A stretch of DNA of 64,000 bases from Pantoea sp. IMH (GTDB lineage: Bacteria; Pseudomonadota; Gammaproteobacteria; Enterobacterales; Enterobacteriaceae): assembly GCF_000599885.1 (NCBI RefSeq), contig NZ_JFGT01000002.1, forward strand, positions 682,001 through 746,000, in the 5' to 3' direction. Positions 46,987-60,721 of this stretch are shown here, in pieces (positions within the stretch are counted from its first letter, which is position 1; each line of letters opens with the position of its first letter). Below the pieces are notes generated by a model. It ran no database searches. It was not told where the DNA came from and saw nothing but the letters and a program-made list of their open reading frames with translations. The position numbers and the translations under genes were made by a program.

Positions 46987-47716
46987 ATCTCCCTCTCGAT
47001 TTTTTTATAAATTATCGTAATCAGCCGGTTAGCTGAGAGTAACACAGCATATTGCCGTCCAGAAAGAAAGTGATAAGAAAATCTAATGCTTTATTGCCAC
47101 AACAGTTTTATAAGCATGCTGGAAAGATAAAAGGGATTATTGCTCTGTGCCCGGTCAAACAAGGCATTTCGAACGAACTCTAAGGGACTGAATCGTAGTG
47201 TTTTCTGCTGCTGAAAAGTGGCAGAGTAAAAGGAACTGAAGCGACAGCTCAGGATAATGTGCAATAGCAGTCAGTGCCGTGCGGACATATCAGCTGCTTT
47301 TACGGACAGCCCGGGTAAGAGCAGCACCTGGCAGACTGAGGTGTTGATAACATAAGCGTATAAAGGTCTTTTCAGGCCGTGCCGGAAGGTTAAGGTAACG
47401 GCCGGTGACAACCGGTCAGGATCACGCTCATCCGGCAGGACACATGAAGATAACCGTGACGCAAGGGGCATTTCCGGCGGGTGCTGAGGCTGACAGATGA
47501 GAGAACATGAAAAGCACCGTAAAGCTCAACACTGGTCAGAGTCGTTCAAATCCGGTCACTGTTCCTGACCGGAAGGTACGGGAGAAACAGGGCCTGTGTC
47601 TGACAGGCACAGCAAGGCCCGGGAGTGGGTGGCATATCGCGGGGTTATCTGGAATAACGCAGGGGCGGCGTCAGACCGGAGACCTGGCGCAGCCGCTTTT
47701 TCCCGGCCCTGAAACG
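46987..47716. other. Region between kgtP and the rRNA operon without a convincing gene
   Basis: About 730 bp. 46987-47150 should hold the kgtP promoter. 47150-47716 contains only short frames without ribosome sites (e.g. 47271-47471 minus; 47507 onward plus, which runs into the 5S gene). Composition is GC-rich with many CCGG-centred small inverted repeats, more like a structured RNA or decayed repeat than coding DNA. Confidence 0.5.
47390..47565 (+). ncRNA. Possible rtT-like RNA element
   Basis: The stretch contains GGTAACGGCCGGTGACAACC-type short pairings, CATCCGGCAGGACACA, and a tRNA T-loop-like CGTTCAAATCCGG (47544-47556). That combination recalls, from memory, the rtT repeats downstream of tyrT in E. 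coli, which carry a piece of tRNA T-arm. No promoter or terminator on the plus strand was fixed and the edges are estimates. It could also be a decayed repeat. Confidence 0.3.
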
Positions 47717-47747
47717 CAAAAAACCCTGACCGTCAGGTCAGGGTTAT
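47717..47747 (-). terminator. rRNA operon terminator
   Basis: On the minus strand, AACCCTGACC and GGTCAGGGTT form a perfect stem followed by TTTT, just past the 5S 3' end. Confidence 0.85.
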
Positions 47748-47756
47748 CGCGATTTG

Positions 47757-47876
47757 ATGCCTGGCAGTTCCCTACTCTCGCATGGGGAGACCCCACACTA
47801 CCATCGGCGCTACGGCGTTTCACTTCTGAGTTCGGCATGGGGTCAGGTGGGACCACCGCGCTACAGCCGCCAGGCA
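47757..47876 (-). rRNA. rrf: 5S ribosomal RNA
   Basis: 120 nt. Runs from TGCCTGGCGGC (5' end at 47876) to GCCAGGCAT (3' end at 47757), close to the E. coli 5S sequence throughout. The two ends pair as helix I. Last gene of the rrn operon. Confidence 0.97.
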
Positions 47877-48040
47877 AATTCTTTTCGTGCCGTCCTGTGT
47901 CTTTTGCTTTCTGGCCGCGTTGCCACAAAACAAAATCCCACGGACCTCAGTCCGCAGAACGTCACTTTATTCTTTATCCGGTACAGGCTGAAAATTGTCT
48001 GCGTCTCTCATAACGCTCACCAGAACGCTTCTGGTGTTGT

Positions 48041-50943
<2,903 letters not shown>

Positions 50944-51075
50944 TCACAACCCACAAGCGTCCCGCAGGATACTGTGTGCTGTAAGCATTTGAGAGACTCG
51001 AACACACCGGTCTGTTTATCCTTATTACGGAGGATAAACGCAGTGTGTCGTTTCAATTTTCAGCTTGTTCCGGAT

Positions 51076-51086
51076 TGTTAAAGAGC
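51076..51086 (-). promoter_or_regulatory. boxA antitermination site in the 16S-23S spacer
   Basis: Minus-strand GCTCTTTAACA, the rrn boxA, lies ~130 nt before the 23S 5' end. It recruits Nus factors and SuhB for antitermination. Confidence 0.75.
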
Positions 51087-51161
51087 AAATATCTCAGACA
51101 TGGCTCGTAAGCCAGTTTTGAGATATTTCGTGGAGACACCTTTCACCTGTCACCAAGCAAG

Positions 51162-51236
51162 TGGCGTCCCCTAGGGGATTCGAACCCCTGTTGCCGCCGT
51201 GAAAGGGCGGAGTCCTAACCGCTAGACGAAGGGGAC
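51162..51236 (-). tRNA. gltW: tRNA-Glu (anticodon TTC)
   Basis: 75 nt including encoded CCA. Acceptor GTCCCCT / AGGGGAC, anticodon stem CCGCC / GGCGG around loop CTTTCAC (anticodon TTC), T-arm GGTTCGAATCC. It is the single spacer tRNA, as in E. coli rrnG (gltW). Confidence 0.97.
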
Positions 51237-51325
51237 ACAGAAGTGTCACGACTTCGCAGCCGTCTTGCTCTAACGTTTCTATCAGACAATCTGTTGTGGA
51301 CACTACGCGGGAAAGTATCTTCAGG

Positions 51326-52867
<1,542 letters not shown>

Positions 52868-53021
52868 AAAGCTTGATTTGCTTAAACACGTTAAGCGATG
52901 CTCAAGTGTAAAACACTCATAATGAATTTCATTATGTGTTCACTCTTAAGACTTGATATTTTTTGCGTCCGGAGACGCTGATATCAATCCTGCGAGTGCC
53001 CACACAGATTGTCTGATAAAT

Positions 53022-53032
53022 TGTTAAAGAGC
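53022..53032 (-). promoter_or_regulatory. boxA in the 16S leader
   Basis: Minus-strand GCTCTTTAACA about 155 nt upstream of the 16S 5' end, 41 nt past P2 -10: the usual leader antitermination site. Confidence 0.75.
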
Positions 53033-53072
53033 GTTGCGGTAAGCGCCTTGGCGACTTACTGCGAGGTGGCGT

Positions 53073-53100
53073 ATAATACGCTTTCCTCCTTCAGAGTCAA
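53073..53100 (-). promoter_or_regulatory. rRNA operon promoter P2
   Basis: -35 TTGACT (53100-53095), 16-bp spacer, -10 TATTAT (53078-53073). Confidence 0.75.
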
Positions 53101-53122
53101 CCTCTTTTTCAGAAGTTTTTCT

Positions 53123-53159
53123 CCGGCGGCTCAGCTTCCTGAACCTCCTGAGCCGCCGG
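53123..53159. repeat. 12-bp perfect inverted repeat between rrn P1 and P2
   Basis: CCGGCGGCTCAG (53123-53134) and CTGAGCCGCCGG (53148-53159), 13-nt loop. On the minus-strand P1 transcript it forms a very stable hairpin ahead of P2. It lacks a T-tract on that strand. I do not recall an equivalent in the E. coli rrn promoter regions. Confidence 0.7.
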
Positions 53160-53193
53160 CCTGTAAGCCGTTGTGCCGTCTCAGTGGTTGCGC

Positions 53194-53221
53194 ATTATAG
53201 GGAGTTTCCGTCAGCTGACAA
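53194..53221 (-). promoter_or_regulatory. rRNA operon promoter P1 with UP-like element
   Basis: -35 TTGTCA (53221-53216), 16-bp spacer, -10 TATAAT (53199-53194), followed by a GCGC-rich discriminator as needed for ppGpp control. Immediately upstream the DNA has A/T tracts (about 53225-53262) like an UP element; Fis sites were not resolved. Confidence 0.8.
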
Positions 53222-53304
53222 GGTTTAATCATCAAAAAAGTTTCAACCGCTTAATTTTTAAACCAGTGGCTGTATAAACGACATTTTACGCCTGGTTAAT
53301 AAAC

Positions 53305-53329
53305 AAAAATGGGCCCGAAGGCCCATTTT
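53305..53329 (-). terminator. clpB terminator
   Basis: On the minus strand: AAATGGGCC, TTCG loop, GGCCCATTT, followed by TT, 15 nt after the clpB stop. Confidence 0.8.
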
Positions 53330-53344
53330 CTTACAAAACTGCGC

Positions 53345-55918
53345 TTACTGATGCGCAGTGATATTGCCATCCTCAACATCCATTTCAATTGGTTTACCGG
53401 GCACAAGCGCTCCAGAAAGGATTTGCTGCGCCAGCGGGTTTTCAATCTGCTGCTGAATTGCCCGTTTCAACGGCCTTGCTCCATAGACCGGGTCGTAACC
53501 ATTTTTACCAAGCAGCTGTAACGCAGCGTCCGAAATATGCAGCTGGTAGCCGCGATCTTCCAGACGATCGTACAACCGTTGCAGCTGGATTTTGGCGATC
53601 GAAGCAATATGCTGTTCGCCCAATGGATGGAATACCACCAGCTCATCAATACGGTTAATAAACTCAGGGCGGAAATGCTGCCCTACCACAGTCATGACAA
53701 CTTCTTTCATTTCCGCATAGCTGAGCGCGCCGAAACGTTCCTGAATCAGATCCGACCCCAGGTTAGATGTCATGATTACTACCGTATTACGGAAATCAAC
53801 GGTTCTGCCCTGTCCATCAGTCAGTCGTCCATCATCCAGCACCTGCAGCAGGATATTGAACACATCGGGATGCGCCTTTTCGACTTCATCCAGCAATATC
53901 ACTGAGTATGGCCGGCGACGAACAGCCTCTGTCAGATAGCCGCCTTCTTCATAACCGACATAGCCGGGAGGCGCACCAACAAGACGCGACACCGAATGTT
54001 TCTCCATAAACTCGGACATATCGAGCCGGACCATGGCATCGTCACTGTCGAACATAAAGTTCGCCAGCGCCTTACAGAGCTCGGTTTTACCGACCCCCGT
54101 TGGCCCCAGAAACAGAAACGACCCAATTGGCCGGTTCGGATCCGCAAGTCCTGCACGGCTACGGCGAATCGCGTTTGACACGGCTTCTACCGATTCATCC
54201 TGACCGATAACGCGCTGATGCAGTTCCTGCTCCATTCGCAACAGCTTATCCCGCTCACCTTCCATCATGCGATCGACAGGAATCCCCGTCCAGCGGGCCA
54301 GCACATCAGCAATTTCCACATCAGTTACCCGGTTACGCAGCAGCCGCATGGTTTTGCCTTCTGACTGCGTTGCCAGCGCGAGCTGTTTTTCCAGCTCTGG
54401 AATGCGTCCGTACTGAAGTTCAGACATCTGCGCCAGATCGCCTGAACGACGCGCCTGCTCCATTGCAAGTTTCGCCTGCTCCAGCTCTGCTTTTATCGTC
54501 TGCGTTCCAGAGAGCGAGGCTTTTTCTGCTTTCCACTCCTCTTCCAGCTCAGAATATTCACGCTCTTTCTGACCCAGTTCTTCTTCCAGCATATCGAGAC
54601 GTTTGATGCTGGCGTCATCAGCTTCTTTTTTCAGCGCCTGCTGCTCCAGCTTCAGCTGAATGATACGGCGTTCAAGGCGATCGAGTGACTCGGGTTTAGA
54701 GTCTATCTGCATACGAATGCTTGATGCCGCTTCGTCAATCAGGTCAATTGCTTTGTCTGGCAGCTGACGGTCAGCAATATAGCGATGCGATAAGGTCGCC
54801 GCCGCAACGATAGCCGGATCGGTAATCTGCACATGGTGGTGCAGTTCATAGCGCTCTTTCAGACCGCGAAGGATCGCAATAGTGTCTTCCACACTCGGTT
54901 CAGCCACATAGACTTTCTGGAAGCGGCGCTCAAGCGCAGCATCTTTTTCAATATACTGCCGATACTCATCAAGCGTGGTGGCACCAACGCAATGCAGCTC
55001 ACCCCGCGCCAGCGCTGGTTTCAGCATATTGCCGGCATCCATGGCGCCATCGGCTTTACCTGCCCCAACCATGGTGTGCAGCTCGTCAATAAACAGAATG
55101 ACATTCCCTTCCTGTTTCGACAGATCGTTGAGTACGCCTTTCAACCGCTCTTCAAACTCACCGCGATATTTCGCGCCCGCCACCAGCGAGCCCATATCCA
55201 GAGCCAGTACCCGACGCCCTTTCAGCCCTTCCGGCACCTCACCATTAATGATTCGCTGCGCCAGCCCTTCGACAATGGCCGTTTTACCTACCCCTGGCTC
55301 ACCAATCAGCACAGGATTGTTTTTTGTCCTGCGCTGCAAAACCTGGATGGTACGGCGGATCTCTTCATCACGGCCAATAACCGGATCAAGTTTCCCTTGC
55401 TCAGCGCGTTCGGTCAGATCAATGGTGTATTTCTTTAAAGCCTGGCGTTGATCTTCCGCCCCCTGGTCGTTCACGGTTTCTCCTCCACGCATCTGGTCAA
55501 TCGCCTTAGTCAGCTTTTCACTGGTCGCCCCGGCAGACTTCAGTAAGTCGGCTAGCGAGCCACGAGATTCAAGCGCGGCGAGCACAAAGAGTTCAGATGA
55601 GATGAAATTGTCGGCGCGCTTCTGCGCCAGTTTGTCGCACAGATTAAGTACCCGCACGAGATCGGCTGAAGGCTGGACGTCGCCGTCGGTGCCTTCCACC
55701 TGAGGCAAACGACTGATAGCCTGCTCCACGGCAGTACGAAGAGCGGCCACATCGACGCCAGCAGTCGTCAGTAAAGGACGCACGGATCCGCCTTCCTGAT
55801 TGAGCAGTGCGCTCATCAGATGCAGAGGTTCTATAAATTGATTGTCGCGTCCCAGTGCGGAAGACTGGGCATCGGCGAGAGCAAGCTGGAATTTGTTAGT
55901 AAGACGATCCAGACGCAT
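53345..55918 (-). CDS. clpB: ATP-dependent disaggregase ClpB
   Basis: 857 aa, same as E. coli. N-domain (1-145), first AAA+ ring with Walker A GEPGVGKT (206-213) and Walker B ILFIDE, coiled-coil M-domain (~410-525, Glu/Lys-rich), second AAA+ ring with GPTGVGKT (605-612) and VILLDE. No ClpP-binding loop. It extracts polypeptides from aggregates with DnaK. GGGGGAATT ribosome site; sigma-32 promoter upstream. Confidence 0.97.
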   Translation of the reverse strand: MRLDRLTNKFQLALADAQSSALGRDNQFIEPLHLMSALLNQEGGSVRPLLTTAGVDVAALRTAVEQAISRLPQVEGTDGDVQPSADLVRVLNLCDKLAQKRADNFISSELFVLAALESRGSLADLLKSAGATSEKLTKAIDQMRGGETVNDQGAEDQRQALKKYTIDLTERAEQGKLDPVIGRDEEIRRTIQVLQRRTKNNPVLIGEPGVGKTAIVEGLAQRIINGEVPEGLKGRRVLALDMGSLVAGAKYRGEFEERLKGVLNDLSKQEGNVILFIDELHTMVGAGKADGAMDAGNMLKPALARGELHCVGATTLDEYRQYIEKDAALERRFQKVYVAEPSVEDTIAILRGLKERYELHHHVQITDPAIVAAATLSHRYIADRQLPDKAIDLIDEAASSIRMQIDSKPESLDRLERRIIQLKLEQQALKKEADDASIKRLDMLEEELGQKEREYSELEEEWKAEKASLSGTQTIKAELEQAKLAMEQARRSGDLAQMSELQYGRIPELEKQLALATQSEGKTMRLLRNRVTDVEIADVLARWTGIPVDRMMEGERDKLLRMEQELHQRVIGQDESVEAVSNAIRRSRAGLADPNRPIGSFLFLGPTGVGKTELCKALANFMFDSDDAMVRLDMSEFMEKHSVSRLVGAPPGYVGYEEGGYLTEAVRRRPYSVILLDEVEKAHPDVFNILLQVLDDGRLTDGQGRTVDFRNTVVIMTSNLGSDLIQERFGALSYAEMKEVVMTVVGQHFRPEFINRIDELVVFHPLGEQHIASIAKIQLQRLYDRLEDRGYQLHISDAALQLLGKNGYDPVYGARPLKRAIQQQIENPLAQQILSGALVPGKPIEMDVEDGNITAHQ

Positions 55919-55952
55919 AATTCCCCCTTTCAGGTCAAATTGCTACTGGAGA

Positions 55953-55982
55953 TTAAATGAGGTCATCCCTCAAATTTTCAAG
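55953..55982 (-). promoter_or_regulatory. Sigma-32 heat-shock promoter of clpB
   Basis: Minus-strand -35 CTTGAAA (55982-55976), 13-bp spacer, -10 CCTCATTTA (55962-55954). This fits the sigma-32 consensus (CTTGAAA, 11-15 bp, CCCCATnT) and lies ~35 bp from the clpB start. Confidence 0.8.
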
Positions 55983-56043
55983 TTAAATGACCCGAAATAG
56001 TTGGCGAAATATACATCAGCCTGGATCGTCTTATGCCGCTAGG

Positions 56044-56772
56044 TTATCTCAGCCAGATTAAACTTGCCATACGCCCTGTTGCAGGTTCGCGCCGATAAGA
56101 AAAAAATTGCTCTGGTTCAGAATAGGTGCATAGCCCGCCACCCGTGATATGGCGCAGGCCTTGCCGCCTCAGACGCCCTTTCGCCAGCTGCCAGATATCG
56201 GCAAAATATTTATCGCCAACGGGGCGGAAAGCGACATAATCATCTGGATCTACAGCCAGAAACGCTTCTCTGACTTCGGGCCCCACTTCAAAAGCAGCGG
56301 GTCCAATAGCAGGACCCAGCCAGGCGACAACGTCTTCCGGGGGAGAAATAAAGGCATCAAGCGTGGCTTCAAGAACGCCAGCGCATAATCCACGCCAACC
56401 GGCATGCGCCGCAGCCACCTCCTTACCATCACGCGAAGCAAACAGCACTGGCAAACAGTCAGCCGTCATAACGGCACAGACCACGCCCCGTTGCCGGGTA
56501 TAAGCAGCATCGGCCCGCAGAGAGTGTGGCGTTGTGGCCGTCAGCTGAAGCACGTCAGTGCCATGAACCTGATCCAGCCAGACGGGCTGAGAAGGCATAC
56601 CAGCCCGCACAGCCAGATGCTCGCGATTCGCCTGTACACTTTCTGGCGCATCCCCGACATGCGCCCCAAGATTCAGCGAATCCCATGGCGCATGGCTGAA
56701 TCCACCCCGGCGCGTGGTGGAACAGGCCGCCACGCCAACCGGAACCGTCCACGACGGCGTGATAAGGTGCAT
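56044..56772 (-). CDS. pgeF: Peptidoglycan editing factor PgeF (YfiH, laccase-domain protein)
   Basis: 242 aa. Metal-binding residues H70 (DQVHGTD), C106 (TADCLPV) and H123 (HAGWRG) are kept. In E. coli it removes wrong muropeptides (L-Ser in place of L-Ala); homologues have purine nucleoside phosphorylase/adenosine deaminase activity. Its ATG overlaps the rluD stop (TAATG), so it is translated with rluD. Confidence 0.92.
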   Translation of the reverse strand: MHLITPSWTVPVGVAACSTTRRGGFSHAPWDSLNLGAHVGDAPESVQANREHLAVRAGMPSQPVWLDQVHGTDVLQLTATTPHSLRADAAYTRQRGVVCAVMTADCLPVLFASRDGKEVAAAHAGWRGLCAGVLEATLDAFISPPEDVVAWLGPAIGPAAFEVGPEVREAFLAVDPDDYVAFRPVGDKYFADIWQLAKGRLRRQGLRHITGGGLCTYSEPEQFFSYRREPATGRMASLIWLR

Positions 56773-57749
56773 TACCAGTCCATCTGTTCTTTAAACTCTT
56801 CCGTATCCACTTTCAGGGCATTGATCAAATCAACCATATCCTGAGGTAACGGCGCATGCCATTCCATTTCAATACCGGTAATGGGGTGGTAAAGGCGCAG
56901 CATGGTCGCATGCAGGGCCTGACGATCAAACTTACGCAAGGTATTAATGAAAGCCTCTGAAGCGCCCTTAGGCGGACGTGGACGGCCACCATAAAGCTGA
57001 TCGCCCACCAGCGGATGAGCAATATGAGACATATGCACACGGATCTGATGGGTGCGACCGGTTTCAAGGCGCAGGCGCAAACGCGTATGGGCGCGGAAAT
57101 GCTCCATAATACGGTAGTGCGTGGTCGCCGGTTTTCCCATCGGGTGAACGGCCATATGCGTACGCTTAGTGGAGTGGCGGCTAATAGGTTCATCTACCGT
57201 GCCACCCGCCGTCATCCGGCCAATGGCGACAGCTTCATATTCACGCGTGATTTCCCGCAATTGCAGGGATTCCACCAGGTGAGTCTGAGCGGGAACGGTT
57301 TTAGCGACCACCATCAGGCCCGTGGTGTCTTTATCCAGGCGGTGTACAATCCCGGCCCTGGGCACATCGGCAATGGCAGGAAAATGATGCAAAAGCGCAT
57401 TCAGCACCGTACCATCAGGATTGCCGGCACCAGGATGCACGACCAAATCTCGCGGTTTGTTGATGACCAGAATATCGTCATCTTCATAAACAATCGTCAG
57501 AGGAATATCCTGCGCTTCCCAGCGCGCTTCCTCTTCTATTTCTGCATCAATAGCGATTTGTTCGCCACCGAGGACTTTTTCTTTGGGTTTGTCGATGATT
57601 ACGCCATTAACGCTAGCGCGACGGTCGAGAATCCACTCTTTTATACGGGATCGGGAATAATCAGGGAACAATTCGGCCAAAGCCTGATCTAAGCGTTGTC
57701 CGAGTTGCGATTCGGAGACCGTTGCGTTGAGTTTTACTTGTTGTGCCAT
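56772..57749 (-). CDS. rluD: 23S rRNA pseudouridine synthase RluD
   Basis: 325 aa. An N-terminal S4 domain (18-80) is followed by the catalytic domain with HRLDKDTTGL; the nucleophile is D139, same number as in E. coli. It makes pseudouridines 1911, 1915 and 1917 in helix 69. Divergent from bamD. Confidence 0.95.
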   Translation of the reverse strand: MAQQVKLNATVSESQLGQRLDQALAELFPDYSRSRIKEWILDRRASVNGVIIDKPKEKVLGGEQIAIDAEIEEEARWEAQDIPLTIVYEDDDILVINKPRDLVVHPGAGNPDGTVLNALLHHFPAIADVPRAGIVHRLDKDTTGLMVVAKTVPAQTHLVESLQLREITREYEAVAIGRMTAGGTVDEPISRHSTKRTHMAVHPMGKPATTHYRIMEHFRAHTRLRLRLETGRTHQIRVHMSHIAHPLVGDQLYGGRPRPPKGASEAFINTLRKFDRQALHATMLRLYHPITGIEMEWHAPLPQDMVDLINALKVDTEEFKEQMDW

Positions 57750-57879
57750 AAACAGCTTCTTCGTTAACGTTGGGTTTTCACGGCGATGCCGTTTAATATA
57801 ATGTGCTATTGTACCTGGTCACTATCGGGGGCTATACGGACAGCTTCCTGAATAACACTCTGAGGATAATCAAATCGTC

Positions 57880-58611
57880 ATGACGCGTATGAAATATCTG
57901 GTGGCTGCAGCCACGTTGAGCCTGGCATTAGCTGGTTGTTCCGGTTCGAAGGAAGCGGTGCCTGACAACCCCCCTTCTGAGATCTATGCCACAGCCCAGC
58001 AAAAACTGCAGGACGGTAACTTTAAAGGAGCAATAACGCAACTGGAAGCGCTTGATAACCGCTACCCGTTCGGACCTTACTCCCAGCAAGTTCAGCTGGA
58101 CCTGATCTACGCTTACTATAAAAATGCCGATTTGCCGCTGGCACAGGCTGCCATCGACCGCTTCATGCGTCTGAATCCCACTCACCCGAATATTGATTAC
58201 GTCATTTATATGCGGGGCCTGACGGATATGGCGCTGGATGACAGCGCGTTACAGGGCTTCTTCGGTATCGATCGTTCCGATCGCGATCCGACCCATGCGC
58301 GTGCTGCTTTCCAGGACTTCTCTCAGCTGCTGCGCGGTTATCCGAACAGCCAGTACGCCACCGATGCGAGAAAGCGTCTGGTGTACCTGAAAGATCGTCT
58401 GGCAAAATATGAACTTGCTGTCGCTCAATTCTACACTAAGCGCGAAGCTTATGTTGCAGTAGTTAATCGCGTTGAGCAAATGATGAAAGACTACCCGGAT
58501 ACGCAGGCGACCCGTACGGCTCTGCCGCTGATGGAAAATGCCTACCGCCAGCTGCAGCTTACTGCACAAGCGGATAAAGTGGCGAAGATCATCGCCACGA
58601 ATAAGGCTTAA
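57880..58611 (+). CDS. bamD: Outer-membrane assembly lipoprotein BamD
   Basis: 243 aa. Lipobox LAGC, mature from C20. Five TPR-like repeats (e.g. [26 protein letters not shown]-like helix region at ~155) form the BamA/BamE-binding superhelix. Essential partner of the BAM complex. Terminator at 58622. Confidence 0.96.
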   Translation: MTRMKYLVAAATLSLALAGCSGSKEAVPDNPPSEIYATAQQKLQDGNFKGAITQLEALDNRYPFGPYSQQVQLDLIYAYYKNADLPLAQAAIDRFMRLNPTHPNIDYVIYMRGLTDMALDDSALQGFFGIDRSDRDPTHARAAFQDFSQLLRGYPNSQYATDARKRLVYLKDRLAKYELAVAQFYTKREAYVAVVNRVEQMMKDYPDTQATRTALPLMENAYRQLQLTAQADKVAKIIATNKA

Positions 58612-58621
58612 GCACCGACAT

Positions 58622-58655
58622 AAAAAAGGGCAGCGCTGAGCGCTGCCCTTTTTTT
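58622..58655 (+). terminator. bamD terminator
   Basis: AAAAAAGGGCAGCGC, then GCGCTGCCCTTTTTTT: a perfect stem of 9 GC-rich pairs with A/T extension around a very short loop. Confidence 0.9.
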
Positions 58656-58871
58656 AACCAGTTTTACAGCTGTTTGTCATCGCGTTAACTCATCGATCCT
58701 GCCCGGCTTTGAGATACTTCTCAACCCCCGAAGCGCTGTTTACCAGACCACCTCACAGAATTTGCAAACCTGACAAAAAGTGACAAAAAAACATGATCTG
58801 AAGCACCCTTTTGCCCGCTTTTCAGGGTATGCTGAACCTACATTCGACGGAAATGAGTAGAGGTAAGCACT

Positions 58872-59207
58872 ATGGTTCTCAACATTACCAGCAAGCACAT
58901 GGAAATCACTCCAGCTATCCGCCAGCATGTCGAAGACCGTCTCGCCAAGCTCGAAAAGTGGCAAACCCACCTGATTAATCCTCACATCGTTCTTTCCAAA
59001 GAGCCGAAGGAATTCGTTGCCGATGCGACTATCAACACGCCTAATGGCCCGCTGATTGCCAGCGCGAAACATGATGATATGTACGCCGCTATCAACGAAC
59101 TGATTAACAAGCTGGAGCGTCAGCTGAACAAGGTTCAGCATAAAGGCGAAGCCCGCCGCGCCAACGCCAGCGTTAAAGACTTCAGTATTGTCGATGAAGA
59201 ATTATGA
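58872..59207 (+). CDS. raiA: Ribosome-associated inhibitor RaiA (YfiA)
   Basis: 111 aa (E. coli 113), short HPF-family protein: [32 protein letters not shown], a basic C-terminus at ~90-100. Binds the 30S decoding centre in cold shock and stationary phase, preventing 100S dimer formation. The 216-bp gap upstream shows no other gene. Confidence 0.95.
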   Translation: MVLNITSKHMEITPAIRQHVEDRLAKLEKWQTHLINPHIVLSKEPKEFVADATINTPNGPLIASAKHDDMYAAINELINKLERQLNKVQHKGEARRANASVKDFSIVDEEL

Positions 59208-59214
59208 TGAATAC

Positions 59215-59239
59215 GAACGCGCCTCAGGGCGCGTTTTTT
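59215..59239 (+). terminator. raiA terminator
   Basis: GAACGCGCC, TCA, GGGCGCGTT and a T run, just after the stop. Confidence 0.85.
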
Positions 59240-59295
59240 ATTGACAGAAAGAAATTAGCGGTTACTTTACTCTCTTCCCCCTTGTGGACATCATC

Positions 59296-59343
59296 ATGAA
59301 AAAACGGCTGTTCTTCTTCGCATTCTTTTTTACCTTCCCCTGA
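59296..59343 (+). CDS. pheL: pheA leader peptide PheL
   Basis: 15 codons: [15 protein letters not shown], then TGA. Seven phenylalanines, same Phe/Ala/Thr pattern as E. coli PheL ([15 protein letters not shown]). Ribosome stalling on Phe codons when charged tRNA-Phe is low favours pheA transcription. Confidence 0.95.
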   Translation: [15 protein letters not shown]

Positions 59344-59345
59344 AC

Positions 59346-59419
59346 GGGAGGCCATTCGTCGTGTGAAAATGAATACGAAGACGAACAATAAAGCCTCCCC
59401 TCCGGGAGGCTTTTTTTTA
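59346..59419 (+). terminator. pheA attenuator
   Basis: Terminator GCCTCCC, CTCC loop, GGGAGGC with eight Ts (59393-59418). The stretch GGGAGGC at 59346-59352, directly after the pheL stop, can pair instead with GCCTCCC at 59393-59399, and TTCGTC (near 59355) with GACGAA (near 59380), giving the antiterminator. Classical Phe attenuation. Confidence 0.88.
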
Positions 59420-59441
59420 TGGACATCTGACAGGTAGGACT

Positions 59442-60602
59442 ATGACCGCTGAAAATCCACTGCTGAGCCTGCGCCACAAAATCAGTGCTCTGGACGAAGA
59501 ATTGCTGGGCCTGCTGGCTCAGCGCAGGGCGCTGGCGATTGAGGTTGCCGCAGCAAAAATGGCCTCTCACAGGCCGGTGCGCGACATTGATCGCGAGCGC
59601 GATCTGCTTGAACATCTTATTACGCTCGGTAAAAGCCACAATCTGGATGCGCATTACATCACACGCCTTTTTCAGCTGATTATTGAAGACTCCGTACTGA
59701 CCCAGCAGGCGCTGCTGCAAAAGCATCTTAATAAAACCAGTGCACAATCTGCCCGCGTGGCCTTTCTTGGGCCGAAAGGTTCATACTCTCATCTCGCTGC
59801 CCGCCATTACGCCGCGCGTCACTTCGATAATTTTATCGAGAGCGGTTGCCTGAAATTTCAGGATATTTTCAATCAGGTGGAAACGGGCCAGGCTGATTAC
59901 GCCGTGCTGCCTGTTGAAAATACCAGCTCAGGCTCTATCAATGAGGTTTACGACCTTTTGCAGCAAACCAGTCTGTCAATAGTGGGTGAGATGACGATTC
60001 CTATCGATCACTGCGTGTTGGTGACGGGAAGCACCGATTTACAGCAGATCGAAACAGTCTATAGCCATCCTCAACCCTTCCAGCAGTGCAGCCAGTTTAT
60101 TAACCGTTTCCCACACTGGAAAATTGAATACACCGAAAGCACCGCCGCCGCGATGGAAAGGGTTGCAGCGCTTAATTCACCTAAGGTCGCGGCGCTGGGC
60201 AGCGAAGCGGGCGGTGAACTCTACGGATTACAGGTGCTGGAGCGTAATCTCGCAAATCAGCAACAGAATATTACCCGCTTTATCATTCTGGCCCGTAAAC
60301 CGGTTGAGGTATCGCTTCAGGTTCCGGCCAAGACGACCCTGATCCTGGCAACCGGTCAACAGGCTGGCGCGCTGGTCGAAGCATTGTTGGTGCTTCGCCA
60401 GCACAATCTGGTGATGAGTAAACTGGAGTCACGCCCTATTAACGGTAATCCGTGGGAAGAGATGTTTTATATCGATTTCCAGGGCAACCTTCGCTCAGAA
60501 GAGGTTCAGCAGGCGCTGCGTGAACTGACGCCTATCACCCGTTCTCTGAAAGTGCTGGGCTGTTATCCAGGCGAAAATATTGTCCCCGTTATGCCTGAAT
60601 AA
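59442..60602 (+). CDS. pheA: Bifunctional chorismate mutase/prephenate dehydratase PheA
   Basis: 386 aa, as E. coli. Chorismate mutase (1-~90; [19 protein letters not shown]), dehydratase (~105-285; [14 protein letters not shown] and the catalytic NITRF), and the ACT domain that binds Phe ([13 protein letters not shown]). Makes phenylpyruvate; feedback-inhibited by Phe, and controlled by the leader at 59296. Confidence 0.97.
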   Translation: MTAENPLLSLRHKISALDEELLGLLAQRRALAIEVAAAKMASHRPVRDIDRERDLLEHLITLGKSHNLDAHYITRLFQLIIEDSVLTQQALLQKHLNKTSAQSARVAFLGPKGSYSHLAARHYAARHFDNFIESGCLKFQDIFNQVETGQADYAVLPVENTSSGSINEVYDLLQQTSLSIVGEMTIPIDHCVLVTGSTDLQQIETVYSHPQPFQQCSQFINRFPHWKIEYTESTAAAMERVAALNSPKVAALGSEAGGELYGLQVLERNLANQQQNITRFIILARKPVEVSLQVPAKTTLILATGQQAGALVEALLVLRQHNLVMSKLESRPINGNPWEEMFYIDFQGNLRSEEVQQALRELTPITRSLKVLGCYPGENIVPVMPE

Positions 60603-60615
60603 GTTACCGCCACGT

Positions 60616-60645
60616 CAGCCATCTTAACGGATGGCTGCTTTCCTC
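60616..60645 (+). terminator. Weak pheA terminator
   Basis: CAGCCATC / GATGGCTG stem with 6-nt loop followed by a pyrimidine-rich but not uniform T tail. Confidence 0.45.
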
Positions 60646-60721
60646 CTCTTTCCGTAGTTCTCTTCCCCTGTTTTGCTTATCGCTATATAATTACTTATAC
60701 AGCGAAATAACAGGATCTTTT

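Noticed and set aside
47507-48013. 168-aa open frame over the 5S gene
   Set aside because: Its second half is the antisense of 5S rRNA and spacer; no ribosome site or motif.
51094-51303. 69-aa open frame on the minus strand
   Set aside because: It contains the complete tRNA-Glu gene; tRNA structure explains it.
58740-59141. 133-aa open frame antisense to raiA
   Set aside because: raiA on the plus strand is clear; this is its shadow.
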